63,679 nucleotides of DNA from IMG/VR virus record IMGVR_UViG_3300023184_000116, positions 1 to 63,679 of that record, one strand, 5' to 3'. Below the pieces are notes generated by a model. That model was given only the letters and a program-made list of their open reading frames with translations. It did not search any database and was not told the origin of the DNA. Shown one piece after another: positions 55,311 to 63,679 of this stretch. The number at the start of each line of letters is the position of its first letter. Position 1 is the first letter of the stretch. The position numbers were made by a program, and so were the translations under genes. This DNA comes from a virus.

Positions 55311-58300
55311 TATTTACTCATTCCTGTGTACACTTTGTCATAAACTGGATCATTAGAAAAATAACGATCATAAATGTCAGCAAAACCAATATCATCAGTT
55401 TTAAGTTTCATCACAACACCACTATAAAGTGCCTGCAAATCAGCATTAGATTTACTATCAATGGATTTAGTTTGACGAACAGAAAGCCCTTGGGCAATAA
55501 GATCTCTAAAATCTAAAAATGCTTTAATAGATTTCCAAGTAGGATCATTACCATGATCTTTCATAAAAGTCTTATCATTCAAAGCAAGATTAAAAGTTTT
55601 AATAACATTCTGATAACCATTCTTAGAATTGCTATTATAATCATCATACCAGTCATTGTTTTGCTTACCAAGTTCAACAACAGTTTGACTTTTAATTTGT
55701 TGTAAATCCTCAGCACCATTTTGCTGATAAGAAGTTAAATTACGTGCCTTAAGAATGTTATCAAGTATAGAAACCATTTGGCGATACTTAATCCAACCCA
55801 ACTTAATACCATTATCTTTGGCAGCTTCCTGTGGACTTTGATGCCCTCGGAAAGTTAAATCACTACCAGGGGAAACAGTATTTTGCTGTTCCCACATGTA
55901 TGCAGAGTTAGAGAAATTGTAAGCACCCTGACCACTGGAAGTAATCAAACCAATAAGTTTAGGATCAATGTGGCTAACCTCAGCAACAAGACCACTATAC
56001 TTTTTAGCATTAGTAACATCAGTTACAGAAGAACCAATACCAGTATTATTTTTAGAAAGCGACATAGTGAAATCAAAGAAATCATCACCATAGGTTTTCC
56101 AAAACTCGGTAGGAGCATTCTGTTTATACTTCTGCTGATACTGATGATACTGATCAATGTAATACTTGTAAGGTGAAGTAAACGTTGGAGCATATGGTAA
56201 AATTAAGTTAGCAACAGTACGCATGTTGTAAAACGAATCCGTAAGACTTCTAATCTCTTTATCAGATAAAGGTGGTAAGCCCTGAGCTTTACGTTTATGT
56301 TGTTCAGTTTGCCAAATCAAAGTATAAGTATTTGCATACTGTGGATCATTCTGACCACCAGCTTTAACTAACTGACGGCGAACCCAAGCAGGTAACATTC
56401 CTTCAACAGCACTACGGCTAGGACCAAAAGGAATAGCCCACTTCAAAGAATCTTCAAGATTAGGTTGACGTTTAACAATTTCAGAAATTGGAATAGCAAC
56501 ATAAGGACCAACAGGCACTTCAGTACTACCCTGGAAAATAACATCAAGAGAACGCTTTTGAACGCCCTGATGATCTAGTGAAGATAAACCTTTGCCAATA
56601 CCGAAAGGAAGTTTCTTTAATGCTGAAGGGACTTCAATCCAAATGTAATCATTCATGCTAGCATGTTCCGTATCCACCGGATTACCGTCAGCATCAGTAG
56701 CGATACCAGCGCGGTTAGGTGAAGTGAAAAGAAGGTTAGCTCGATTAACTAGTTGCGGTTTATTGTAAGCCAGTTTAGCCCAAGTTTTAACCGAGTTTTC
56801 GTATGCTGAAAAGAATGGTGAAACGTATTTCATAAATGCGGCAAGATTAGTTTTACGATCAATAGTAAACAAAAGTTGCTTAGTTCCACGCAGAGCATCA
56901 GCATGCGCAGCCTTCATAGCCAAATCCATTTCGGATGCAGAAATTAATTCATCAGGCAAAGTAGAAACAGGGCGACCATTCAATGCAGTAAAATCATTAA
57001 TGCGTTGTTCCAAAGACTGACGATACAATTTATCGTAAACAGGATGCCTAGCCCAAGCATCTTCCGGCATAGAACCAATAAGCTTGAAAACACTATTGAT
57101 AATGTTTTTAGACTTCTTAGCACCAACAAGGTTTAAGTTCTCTGCAATAACATGACCATGAACAGTTGGCAACATGTTAGGTTCCTGGAAAGACTGACGT
57201 AACATCTCTGAAGTAATCTCAACACGTTCAGCAAGTTTTGCCTGTAAGTCAGCATTAGGTAAATACTGGTCAAGCAAATTCTTTGCAGTTAAAACATAAT
57301 CTTTAGTATCTGCAACATCTAAACCAAGACGACCACGAAGCACTTTACCTTTAAGGCCACGAAGATCACTAATGACTTCATAAGGGTTTTTGCCAGCAGC
57401 AAGACTACGAACAACCTGGGAATTGCCAAACTGGTTATTGATAGTCTTAGCCCACTCAGTCCAATAATTAGGATCTTGTGGAGTGACTTCACCAAAACCA
57501 GTATCAACCATTTTACTTGAAAGCATCTTAGATTGACGGTCAACAAGTGAAAGGTAAGAGTTCTCTGAACTAGAGTTATCCCAATGAATAGGTCCGTAAG
57601 GTCCACCAAACGCTTCAGGAAGCGTATAAACAGTGCCATCAATACCAGTGTAACTGTAAGTACCTGTAGCCATTTTGCGCTTGCCTTTTTCAAAGGTTGC
57701 TAAATGCTCATTGGTTTTATCATACATTGCTTTCTTTTCAGCAAGCAAAGTTTCAAAAATGTCAATGTCAGCTAAACGGCTAGGATCATCATAGTGACCT
57801 TCATCAACACCAGGGGTATTTTTGTAAGTATTTCGATCATACTGAATCTGGTCTTTAATGTGACTGATTTCTTTTTCAATCTGTTGAATCTGCTGACCAG
57901 TAGTATCAAGTTGAATCTTGTAATCCTCATAACCCATTGACTTGCTCAAAGGATTAAGTTTATCAATAGTACGTTTAGCGGAAGTACCAGTATTGTAAAT
58001 AAGGTTTTCCATACCTTTACCAAGGTGACGGAAAGAAACAGAAGCGCCCAAAGAAGAAGCAATACGAAGCTGCGCTTCAAGACTGTTACGAGTCATGTAA
58101 CCTAAGCGGAGCAATGCGCCAACTTTAAATAAAGACTGCATAGTGTCTAGATGGTTGATGACATCACTGCCACCATCAAGCATCCAACCCATAGCCTGTT
58201 TCATGCTAGCATTTTGTTTAAGAAGATTATGGCGGCGCAAAACAGAGTTAGCTAAATCAAAATCCATCATAGGCAAAACGTTAGCAGTCTGCGACTCAAA

Positions 58301-59938
58301 CAAAGGAACTTTATAAACAGTGCCATCAAGATCAACAGCATAACCGCGTTCCTTCAAAGAAGAGTAAGCAGTAGCGCGAGCACGTTTATAGTTATTGTAA
58401 ATAGTGTCAGCATTTTCAATACTCAAACCATGCTTATCAGCAAGCTGTGCAAAAATTTCACGTTCCATATTGTAGACTGCTTCAGCACGAGCTTCAGGAG
58501 TAAAAGCACCCAAATAGCCATCAAACATGATACGTGCATGCTCATCACCAACATTAGCAACTTTCATTGCTCGCTGTAAAACAGCAGAAACTTCACGAGA
58601 TGATTCAGCATCATTAAGGTTTACAATACCAGCAGGTCGTTCACCGGTAGCCCAAGAAACAAACTGATACATGCGGTGAAAAGGAGTAGGTTGGAAAACT
58701 TTAGTTTCACTTAAAGAAGTTGAAGCTAAATCGTAAAACTTTGCAACACGACCTTCAGCAACAAAACGATCAATAGACTGAAAAGCAGAGTTACCAACAG
58801 TACGGGTAAGGACACCACCAGGCGTGGCAGCAATTTCTTGCAAAGCCCAAAACTTATTAAAATCTAAATTGTTTGCTTCAAGGGCAGATTTTTCTGCACC
58901 AATTTCAGCATGAACAGCATCATCTTCCCAAGCAAACTTAGGGGAACCATCAACGGCTCGTTCACCTTTAAGACCCCACTGATCAATAGCATCAATTTCG
59001 CCAAGAGATTTACCAATAGGGTTAGCTAAGTCTGCACGACCAGCAGCACGAATTTGACTTAAAGCATTAGGATCACCAAGACCGGCACGAAGAACAAGGC
59101 CAACATCTTTAGGGGTAGTAGCATCACCCAAAGCATGAGCCAGTGTTGCACGTGCAGGTGAATCTTTTAACATTGGATGGTTATAAGCCCATAGGCTATC
59201 ATTCTTAGCAAAATCATCAATAAGTGTGGTGTAGTTATTTACTACTAAACCATCTTCGGCAACAGAAACATCTTTAATGGCGGTAGCAATTTTTTCTGCA
59301 CGATTGGCACCAGACAAAGCGTTAGTAACCATTTCGGAACCACGAAGTACTTTAGCGGCTTTACCACCAACAAGAGAAACATCACCAAAAATTTGAATAG
59401 CAGTATCAGCGAAACCTGACCAAAACTTTTGTGAACCATGATTAAAATAATCATCAACAGATTTAGGATCATTCCAGTTTACTTTGTCAGCTTCTTGAGT
59501 ACCAGGTAGAACTGAACCTAAAGCACCAACAAATGCTTGACCGAAAGAAGTAGTTTGTGCTTGATTGTATGATTCAGCCCAAGCAGAACCATCCAAAGGA
59601 TTATTTTTTTGAGCAAGCATCAAATAGGCAGTAGACAAAGGCTCACGAACAACATTACGGTTAACAGTGTCTAGTTTTTCAAGAGCAGGTTTAACAACTG
59701 GTAACTCGGAAACATCACCAAGTGGTTTAATAACTCTACCAAAAGCTTCTTTACCAGCAGTAACAAAAGTATTACGAATACCATTATAGGCAGGATCATC
59801 ATTACCGGCAGCAGTAACAACATCCCACGCAAAACGGGGACCAGAAACAACAGCCCAACCAGTATCTTTAGCTAACTGACCTAACCTACCCCAAATACTA
59901 GGCTCTGCTGGCGTTGGTGGAATGTTAGGATCGGTCAC
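55310..59938 (-). CDS. Very large internal/ejection-like virion protein, 1542 aa
   Basis: The longest gene in the window. Mostly helical, with N-terminal Trp-rich segment (WGRLGQLAKDTGWAVVSGP), long coiled-coil region (~690-760, QQIQQIEKEISHIKDQI), and a C-terminal part with FMKYVSPFFSAYENSVKTWAK and IPISEIVKRQ, a pattern seen in big proteins of freshwater and marine podoviruses. Size and place after small virion genes fit an ejectosome protein that passes into the host. No lysozyme or protease motif was found by eye. Confidence 0.55.
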   Translation of the reverse strand: MTDPNIPPTPAEPSIWGRLGQLAKDTGWAVVSGPRFAWDVVTAAGNDDPAYNGIRNTFVTAGKEAFGRVIKPLGDVSELPVVKPALEKLDTVNRNVVREPLSTAYLMLAQKNNPLDGSAWAESYNQAQTTSFGQAFVGALGSVLPGTQEADKVNWNDPKSVDDYFNHGSQKFWSGFADTAIQIFGDVSLVGGKAAKVLRGSEMVTNALSGANRAEKIATAIKDVSVAEDGLVVNNYTTLIDDFAKNDSLWAYNHPMLKDSPARATLAHALGDATTPKDVGLVLRAGLGDPNALSQIRAAGRADLANPIGKSLGEIDAIDQWGLKGERAVDGSPKFAWEDDAVHAEIGAEKSALEANNLDFNKFWALQEIAATPGGVLTRTVGNSAFQSIDRFVAEGRVAKFYDLASTSLSETKVFQPTPFHRMYQFVSWATGERPAGIVNLNDAESSREVSAVLQRAMKVANVGDEHARIMFDGYLGAFTPEARAEAVYNMEREIFAQLADKHGLSIENADTIYNNYKRARATAYSSLKERGYAVDLDGTVYKVPLFESQTANVLPMMDFDLANSVLRRHNLLKQNASMKQAMGWMLDGGSDVINHLDTMQSLFKVGALLRLGYMTRNSLEAQLRIASSLGASVSFRHLGKGMENLIYNTGTSAKRTIDKLNPLSKSMGYEDYKIQLDTTGQQIQQIEKEISHIKDQIQYDRNTYKNTPGVDEGHYDDPSRLADIDIFETLLAEKKAMYDKTNEHLATFEKGKRKMATGTYSYTGIDGTVYTLPEAFGGPYGPIHWDNSSSENSYLSLVDRQSKMLSSKMVDTGFGEVTPQDPNYWTEWAKTINNQFGNSQVVRSLAAGKNPYEVISDLRGLKGKVLRGRLGLDVADTKDYVLTAKNLLDQYLPNADLQAKLAERVEITSEMLRQSFQEPNMLPTVHGHVIAENLNLVGAKKSKNIINSVFKLIGSMPEDAWARHPVYDKLYRQSLEQRINDFTALNGRPVSTLPDELISASEMDLAMKAAHADALRGTKQLLFTIDRKTNLAAFMKYVSPFFSAYENSVKTWAKLAYNKPQLVNRANLLFTSPNRAGIATDADGNPVDTEHASMNDYIWIEVPSALKKLPFGIGKGLSSLDHQGVQKRSLDVIFQGSTEVPVGPYVAIPISEIVKRQPNLEDSLKWAIPFGPSRSAVEGMLPAWVRRQLVKAGGQNDPQYANTYTLIWQTEQHKRKAQGLPPLSDKEIRSLTDSFYNMRTVANLILPYAPTFTSPYKYYIDQYHQYQQKYKQNAPTEFWKTYGDDFFDFTMSLSKNNTGIGSSVTDVTNAKKYSGLVAEVSHIDPKLIGLITSSGQGAYNFSNSAYMWEQQNTVSPGSDLTFRGHQSPQEAAKDNGIKLGWIKYRQMVSILDNILKARNLTSYQQNGAEDLQQIKSQTVVELGKQNNDWYDDYNSNSKNGYQNVIKTFNLALNDKTFMKDHGNDPTWKSIKAFLDFRDLIAQGLSVRQTKSIDSKSNADLQALYSGVVMKLKTDDIGFADIYDRYFSNDPVYDKVYTGMSK

Positions 59939-60429
59939 AACATGTCCCTTAACTGCCGAATAGTATTACGTGTCTCAGGTGAAGTATTAGGTCGAGCAGC
60001 GACCTGCATCAAAACAGGCATGTATGCCGCTAACGAAACTTTAAAATTATTATCTGCCGCAATGTCCTGGCTACCTAAACCAAGAGAAGCCATACCAGGC
60101 CCAAGACCTGCATCAGCACCTGAAGTTACAGGCTCATTAGGGTTTTGATCTGGTGCATTTAAAGGAACAACAGGCATAGATTGAGTAACAGTGTTAGAGC
60201 TGTTACCTGTTTGTGACATAGGGACAGGGTTAGGAGTGGGAGTACTCGCTTCCATAGGTGCGGAAGATTGAGTATTCATCATCTCCTGACCCTGCCCATA
60301 CGGTAAACCAGAAATGTATTTAGCTGCTTGTTTATGTGCGGGACCACCATCGGTGCGTTGGGATAAAGACCCTGGGCCGGAAACTGCTGCTGGACTTGTT
60401 GGGCGTTGATAGCCACCTTTACCTGCCAT
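59935..60429 (-). CDS. Virion protein with disordered linker, 164 aa
   Basis: MAGKGGYQRPTSPAAVSGPG start, Pro/Ser/Asn-rich middle, short helical C-terminus (FKVSLAAYMPVLMQVAARPNTSPETRNTIRQL). Overlaps the start of the 1542-aa gene (ATGA-like). Probably an internal scaffold-like partner. Confidence 0.5.
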   Translation of the reverse strand: MAGKGGYQRPTSPAAVSGPGSLSQRTDGGPAHKQAAKYISGLPYGQGQEMMNTQSSAPMEASTPTPNPVPMSQTGNSSNTVTQSMPVVPLNAPDQNPNEPVTSGADAGLGPGMASLGLGSQDIAADNNFKVSLAAYMPVLMQVAARPNTSPETRNTIRQLRDML

Positions 60430-60502
60430 GTTTCTCACCTGCCTGTTTAGTTAGTCGAATGGTTGTTTTGCACATCCAGCATAAGTCTGGAAGATTATTT
60501 AA

Positions 60503-60820
60503 TTATTTTTTCTTAGAACGATAAGGTTTAAGCATGCTATCCAAATTTGCTTTAGATTTGCTTACGCCATCTTTAAGATCTTTAGAAACACCAAACTTGA
60601 CCGCAGCTTTAGCACCTGCTTGAATGTTCTTGATACGTGAAGCTGGAGTGGTGAAGTCACCTTCAGCGATACCATCCATTGCTTCGGACCAAGCTGCGCG
60701 ATCAGGTTTTTTATCCGATTGAGCAATAGGACCATTAATTGGATTTACATTGCTATTGTCACCTGCTGTAGTGCGTGGCTTACCTGGTTTTGGCTTTCCG
60801 CCATCTTCATCTTTGTTCAT
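60503..60820 (-). CDS. Lys/Asp-rich small protein, 105 aa
   Basis: Charged protein (NKDEDGGKPKPGKPRTTAGDN ... AVKFGVSKDLKDGVSKSKANLDSML). It lies in the head-gene cluster between portal and internal proteins; resembles small DNA-binding head proteins in composition only. Confidence 0.45.
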   Translation of the reverse strand: MNKDEDGGKPKPGKPRTTAGDNSNVNPINGPIAQSDKKPDRAAWSEAMDGIAEGDFTTPASRIKNIQAGAKAAVKFGVSKDLKDGVSKSKANLDSMLKPYRSKKK

Positions 60821-60822
60821 AA

Positions 60823-60996
60823 TTACTTACTGCCTTTGCCCGAACCGCCAACACCCTTAGGTGCATAGCCGAACTGAACATCTGACTTACCTGGTTTGCG
60901 AACCCCTGAAGGTACGCCTGACTTTTTGACTGGCTGAACATAAGCTTTACCAGCAGAACCCTGCGTGGCTGGCTTGTTCTTAGAACCGAACGCCAT
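60823..60996 (-). CDS. Basic small protein, 57 aa
   Basis: MAFGSKNKPATQGSAGKAYVQPVKKSG ... FGYAPKGVGGSGKGSK: very Gly/Lys-rich, likely unstructured and nucleic-acid binding. ATG at 60996 with AAAGGAG-like sequence upstream, 14 nt after the portal stop. Cotranscribed with portal. Confidence 0.5.
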   Translation of the reverse strand: MAFGSKNKPATQGSAGKAYVQPVKKSGVPSGVRKPGKSDVQFGYAPKGVGGSGKGSK

Positions 60997-61010
60997 CTCT
61001 TTCTCCTTTG

Positions 61011-62831
61011 TTATCCTGCTGGAATCATTCTTGCAACGGATGCTGCAAGATTTGGTGTTCCTCGTGACGTTAAGCCAGCGAGAAGTTGTTGAACGGCAGG
61101 GCGGCCACCTGGACCCATACCTGCTTGACCTGGAACCACCGTAGGTGCCATGCCCGTACGTGGATTTAATTCGGCACCACCAGCACTAGGCATGCCGGCT
61201 TCGGGGGAACCTGGAACAGGCTCGACCCCTACAGGTGCTGGTGGCGGTACTGGAGCAAACGCGGCAATAACCACTTCCTCTAATGATTTACCTTTACGGC
61301 GACCATCAATAATGTTTGCAACCTTAGACAAAACCTCTGAAGGATCCCCACCACTCTGAGCAAGCATAGGAATCGCTTGAGCATAACCAGCAACAGCCTG
61401 AATCAAAGCATCCTGGAGTTTCTCAATCTCAATCTTTTGTTCTTCCATCGTGACATTAACTTCCCAAGGCATCTGTCTACGCAAAAAGTCACGACTAATA
61501 AGCTGATCGCCACGAGCCTGCAAACCAAACACAAGAGCCTGGTTAGGGTTAAGGCCAGCCATAAGACCATAAGTCACATCAACAATGTGTTCCCCAGAAA
61601 TGTCCTTTTTAGGGGTGTAAGTAACTTCGTAAGGTGAACCTGCATCCACACCACGAACAGTCTTAGTAACATCACCAAAAATTGCTTCATCGATCTGGAA
61701 ACAAATGTCAATAACATCGCGGAACGCACCAGCCAAAACAGACTGTGCAGTCTTAACCTGTGTATCGAAACCACCCATAAGGGCTTCAACACCACGACCA
61801 GTAACAATGGAACCAGACTGATTACCTAAACGGCCCTCAGGATACCTAGCACCGGTACGTAGTTCCTGATCCAAAGCAGCTGATTCTTGGAACAAACCAG
61901 GTGGAACATTAAGATCGACACGGCGGATCTTCTCAGGGTTAGCTGAACGAATAGTCGCATCAGGACCAATCTCCAACACATTAACGTCAGCAGGTAAAGC
62001 AAAAGGTGCCTGAACAGATTTCTGTGCAGCTTCAAGTGACAATGTAGCGAAACGGCTACGAGCGACCTGAACCCAAAGTACATCATCAAACTGGCCACGA
62101 AGATTCTCATCAGAATCAATACCAGGTCGAACAGCACAAACAACCATAATCTTACCAATAGGGTTCTTTGTTTTCGCTAAAACATAGTCTTTGCGTTCAG
62201 GTAAAAAGAGAACCGTTTGGTCTTTATCGTGGTAACGAACCAACTCTAGTTGGGCATTTTGCCCACCCTGCTGGTAACGACCACGAATAACAGCTTCATG
62301 CTCTGGGAACTCCATGCACAAATCTTCAATAGTCTTTAAGTAACGCTTACTGTAAGACAATAAACGACCAAAGCGGTCAAACTCAGGATACGAATTGTAT
62401 GGATCATCAACCCGAATAATAGGAGTATTGCGATCATAATCGATCTCAACAACAAAAGGAACCATACCGTAAGTGATGTAACGGTCAGCACCAGTAAACA
62501 TGTGAGTCTGCAAGCGAGACTGGTCACGATAACCAGCAACAATCATCGTACGCTTATCAGCACGTTTACGTGCAGCTTCAGACACAACATTAGTAGCATT
62601 GCAGTTAAACGCAGGAAGCGGTGCAATAACTTCAGCCACATCGCGGGCAGCAATGTCAATAAAGTTAGCCACCATAGGCTTAGGATAATCATCAGGGAAC
62701 AAACCAGGGAAAACCTTATTAATGTTACCCTTACGAACCTCACGCACATCAGACCAACGCTGATCGCGTTCCGCTGAACTACGGCGAAGATACTTCACAC
62801 GAGTAGTTATCTCGTCCATAGTTCTAGCCAT
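61011..62831 (-). CDS. Portal protein (phage B)
   Basis: 606 aa. SSAERDQRWSDVREVRKG, NFIDIAARDVAEVIAPLP, RYITYGMVPFVVEID and DDPYNSYPEFDR are typical of podovirus-like portals; the C-terminal tail is Pro/Gly-rich. It is preceded by the terminase large subunit (junction at 62831 shares a base). It would form the packaging vertex and hold the connector. Confidence 0.8.
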   Translation of the reverse strand: MARTMDEITTRVKYLRRSSAERDQRWSDVREVRKGNINKVFPGLFPDDYPKPMVANFIDIAARDVAEVIAPLPAFNCNATNVVSEAARKRADKRTMIVAGYRDQSRLQTHMFTGADRYITYGMVPFVVEIDYDRNTPIIRVDDPYNSYPEFDRFGRLLSYSKRYLKTIEDLCMEFPEHEAVIRGRYQQGGQNAQLELVRYHDKDQTVLFLPERKDYVLAKTKNPIGKIMVVCAVRPGIDSDENLRGQFDDVLWVQVARSRFATLSLEAAQKSVQAPFALPADVNVLEIGPDATIRSANPEKIRRVDLNVPPGLFQESAALDQELRTGARYPEGRLGNQSGSIVTGRGVEALMGGFDTQVKTAQSVLAGAFRDVIDICFQIDEAIFGDVTKTVRGVDAGSPYEVTYTPKKDISGEHIVDVTYGLMAGLNPNQALVFGLQARGDQLISRDFLRRQMPWEVNVTMEEQKIEIEKLQDALIQAVAGYAQAIPMLAQSGGDPSEVLSKVANIIDGRRKGKSLEEVVIAAFAPVPPPAPVGVEPVPGSPEAGMPSAGGAELNPRTGMAPTVVPGQAGMGPGGRPAVQQLLAGLTSRGTPNLAASVARMIPAG

Positions 62832-63679
62832 TAAAAGCTCCCTGCCATTTTCTGCCGTCTAGCAAATTCTTCCAAGTCAACGACTTGGCGTTTCTTCAAA
62901 TCATTAGGTGTGGCGAACGGATTACGCACCCACGTAGAACCAAATCTTCCACTAGAGTTCACATAATCCCTAACCTGTGTCTCCACAAACCACAAAGCCA
63001 TCGGGCCATCCTGCTTATTCTTAGTACCAGGAGACCACGTAACCAACTGCTCAATCAAAGACTTAACACCCTCATTATCTGTACGAGGAAGTTCAATCAG
63101 ATTAGTGCCCTTAATTAACTTATTTTGTTGATCAAGTTGACCAAACAAAGGACCCATAGAAGCCACACCATACTCAAGGTCCATCTTATTAGCACCCGTA
63201 TAGTGACTAATCAACCGGACACCACGCGAAGCGAGGAACTGGTTAATCTGCTCATCCTGAGTTAAGAACAACTGAAAAGCGTTCTTCTCAATAACCCAAG
63301 CCTGCGGATTATACTTAATAGTCCACGACTGGATTAGTTCACGAATACGTGAAGGTGTGGGTGCAGGCATACGAGACGCATCAAGTAAATAACGTTTTTT
63401 CGTCTGCCGATCAGCCGACACCACAACACCGAACGTGTCACCCGACATAGCAGGGTCCAAACCACAAACAGTGTAGAACCCATCAATGTTACTCGGATGA
63501 CCAGCGGCACCCACAATAAGTGGACCGCAAGCTCTCATACCGTTAACAGAACCCCTAACAGCTTCAGGGGAAAACACAGCCTCAGACTCAACATCTTGCT
63601 GCTGATAAACCATAGCCCACGTTTTAGGATCAACAACACTACGGCGTTGACGTAAACGAGTACCATCCCAACGAGGGAA
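62831..63679 (-). CDS. Terminase large subunit, C-terminal part (phage B)
   Basis: Nuclease half of the packaging motor. The frame is open to the right edge; codons before the Met at 63613 still read terminase-like (WDGTRLRQRR ... WAMVYQQQD), so the gene is truncated by the window. Visible: VCGLDPAMSGDTFGVVV (first nuclease Asp), WVIEKNAFQ (second acidic) and VTWSPGTKNKQDGPMALWFVE (late acidic). It is distinct from the HK97-type terminase at 18473-20047, giving two packaging systems in one window. Confidence 0.85.
   Translation of the reverse strand, partial: FPRWDGTRLRQRRSVVDPKTWAMVYQQQDVESEAVFSPEAVRGSVNGMRACGPLIVGAAGHPSNIDGFYTVCGLDPAMSGDTFGVVVSADRQTKKRYLLDASRMPAPTPSRIRELIQSWTIKYNPQAWVIEKNAFQLFLTQDEQINQFLASRGVRLISHYTGANKMDLEYGVASMGPLFGQLDQQNKLIKGTNLIELPRTDNEGVKSLIEQLVTWSPGTKNKQDGPMALWFVETQVRDYVNSSGRFGSTWVRNPFATPNDLKKRQVVDLEEFARRQKMAGSF

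Noticed and set aside
1-63679. Prophage or temperate elements (integrase, repressor, att sites)
   Set aside because: No integrase or serine recombinase and no cI-like repressor were seen; the direct repeat lies in coding fibre sequence and is not an attachment site.
1-63679. CRISPR arrays
   Set aside because: The repeats found are tandem coding repeats, iteron-like short repeats and promoter modules; none shows regular repeat-spacer units. The Cas4-like proteins are phage exonucleases and lack other cas genes.

Overview
The window reads as two tailed-phage genomes joined in one sequence, with essentially all genes on the minus strand (transcription runs right to left). The host is most likely an actinobacterium. 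One gene is a WhiB-family regulator, a family restricted to Actinobacteria and their phages. Several small gene families (PNGGG lysis-associated protein, HTH plus metallophosphoesterase pair, CRxGC peptide, primase/nuclease set) are of the kind seen in actinophages, and one early promoter would give a leaderless mRNA, as is common in that phylum. The moderate-to-low G+C seen by eye (not computed) would fit freshwater actinobacteria, but that is inference.

Layout. Phage B (podovirus-like) occupies the two outer arms. Right arm, 63.7 to 47.3 kb: large terminase (cut by the window edge), portal, small basic virion proteins, a 1542-aa putative internal/ejection protein, scaffold, an N4-gp56-like capsid protein, small Ig-like virion proteins and a collagen/pectate-lyase-like tail spike. 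Left arm, 13.1 to 0 kb: fibre C-terminus, small virion proteins, connector/tail proteins, lysis cassette (coiled-coil membrane protein, holin, M23 peptidase) and a terminator cluster. An early operon follows: Cas4-like nuclease in two pieces, RecA-fold helicase, resolvase-like nuclease, primase in two overlapping genes, HslV/proteasome-like hydrolase and Dam methylase.

Phage A (siphovirus-like) fills about 13 to 47 kb. Its order is circularly permuted: connector, tail terminator, tail tube, chaperone with -1 frameshift, tape measure, minor tail proteins, PNGGG protein, M23 lysin, holin, HTH/phosphoesterase, early genes (Cas4-like exonuclease, WhiB, dCMP deaminase, dUTPase-like, SGNH-like, PLP-like enzyme, nucleotide kinase, ThyA-family enzyme with Asp in place of the dUMP-specifying Asn, primase-polymerase/helicase), then HNH, terminases, portal, Dps-protease fusion, capsid and fibre. 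The join points are a 632-bp exact direct repeat (12453-13084 and 47332-47963, offset 34879 bp) inside the two fibre genes. Excising between repeats gives a complete 34.9-kb siphophage in normal gene order and restores a continuous podophage. The window is therefore a cointegrate or, more probably, an assembly figure-eight.

How it works together. Phage A's early genes are served by three copies of a ~120-bp promoter/5'-hairpin module (27.9, 31.1 and 36.2 kb). These control a nucleotide-metabolism set that could make a modified DNA base. Its late genes package DNA into an HK97-type head whose maturation protease carries an intact Dps ferroxidase domain. Phage B makes a short-tailed virion and carries an unusual stand-alone proteasome-like enzyme. 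No integrase, CRISPR array or tRNA was recognised; both phages look lytic.
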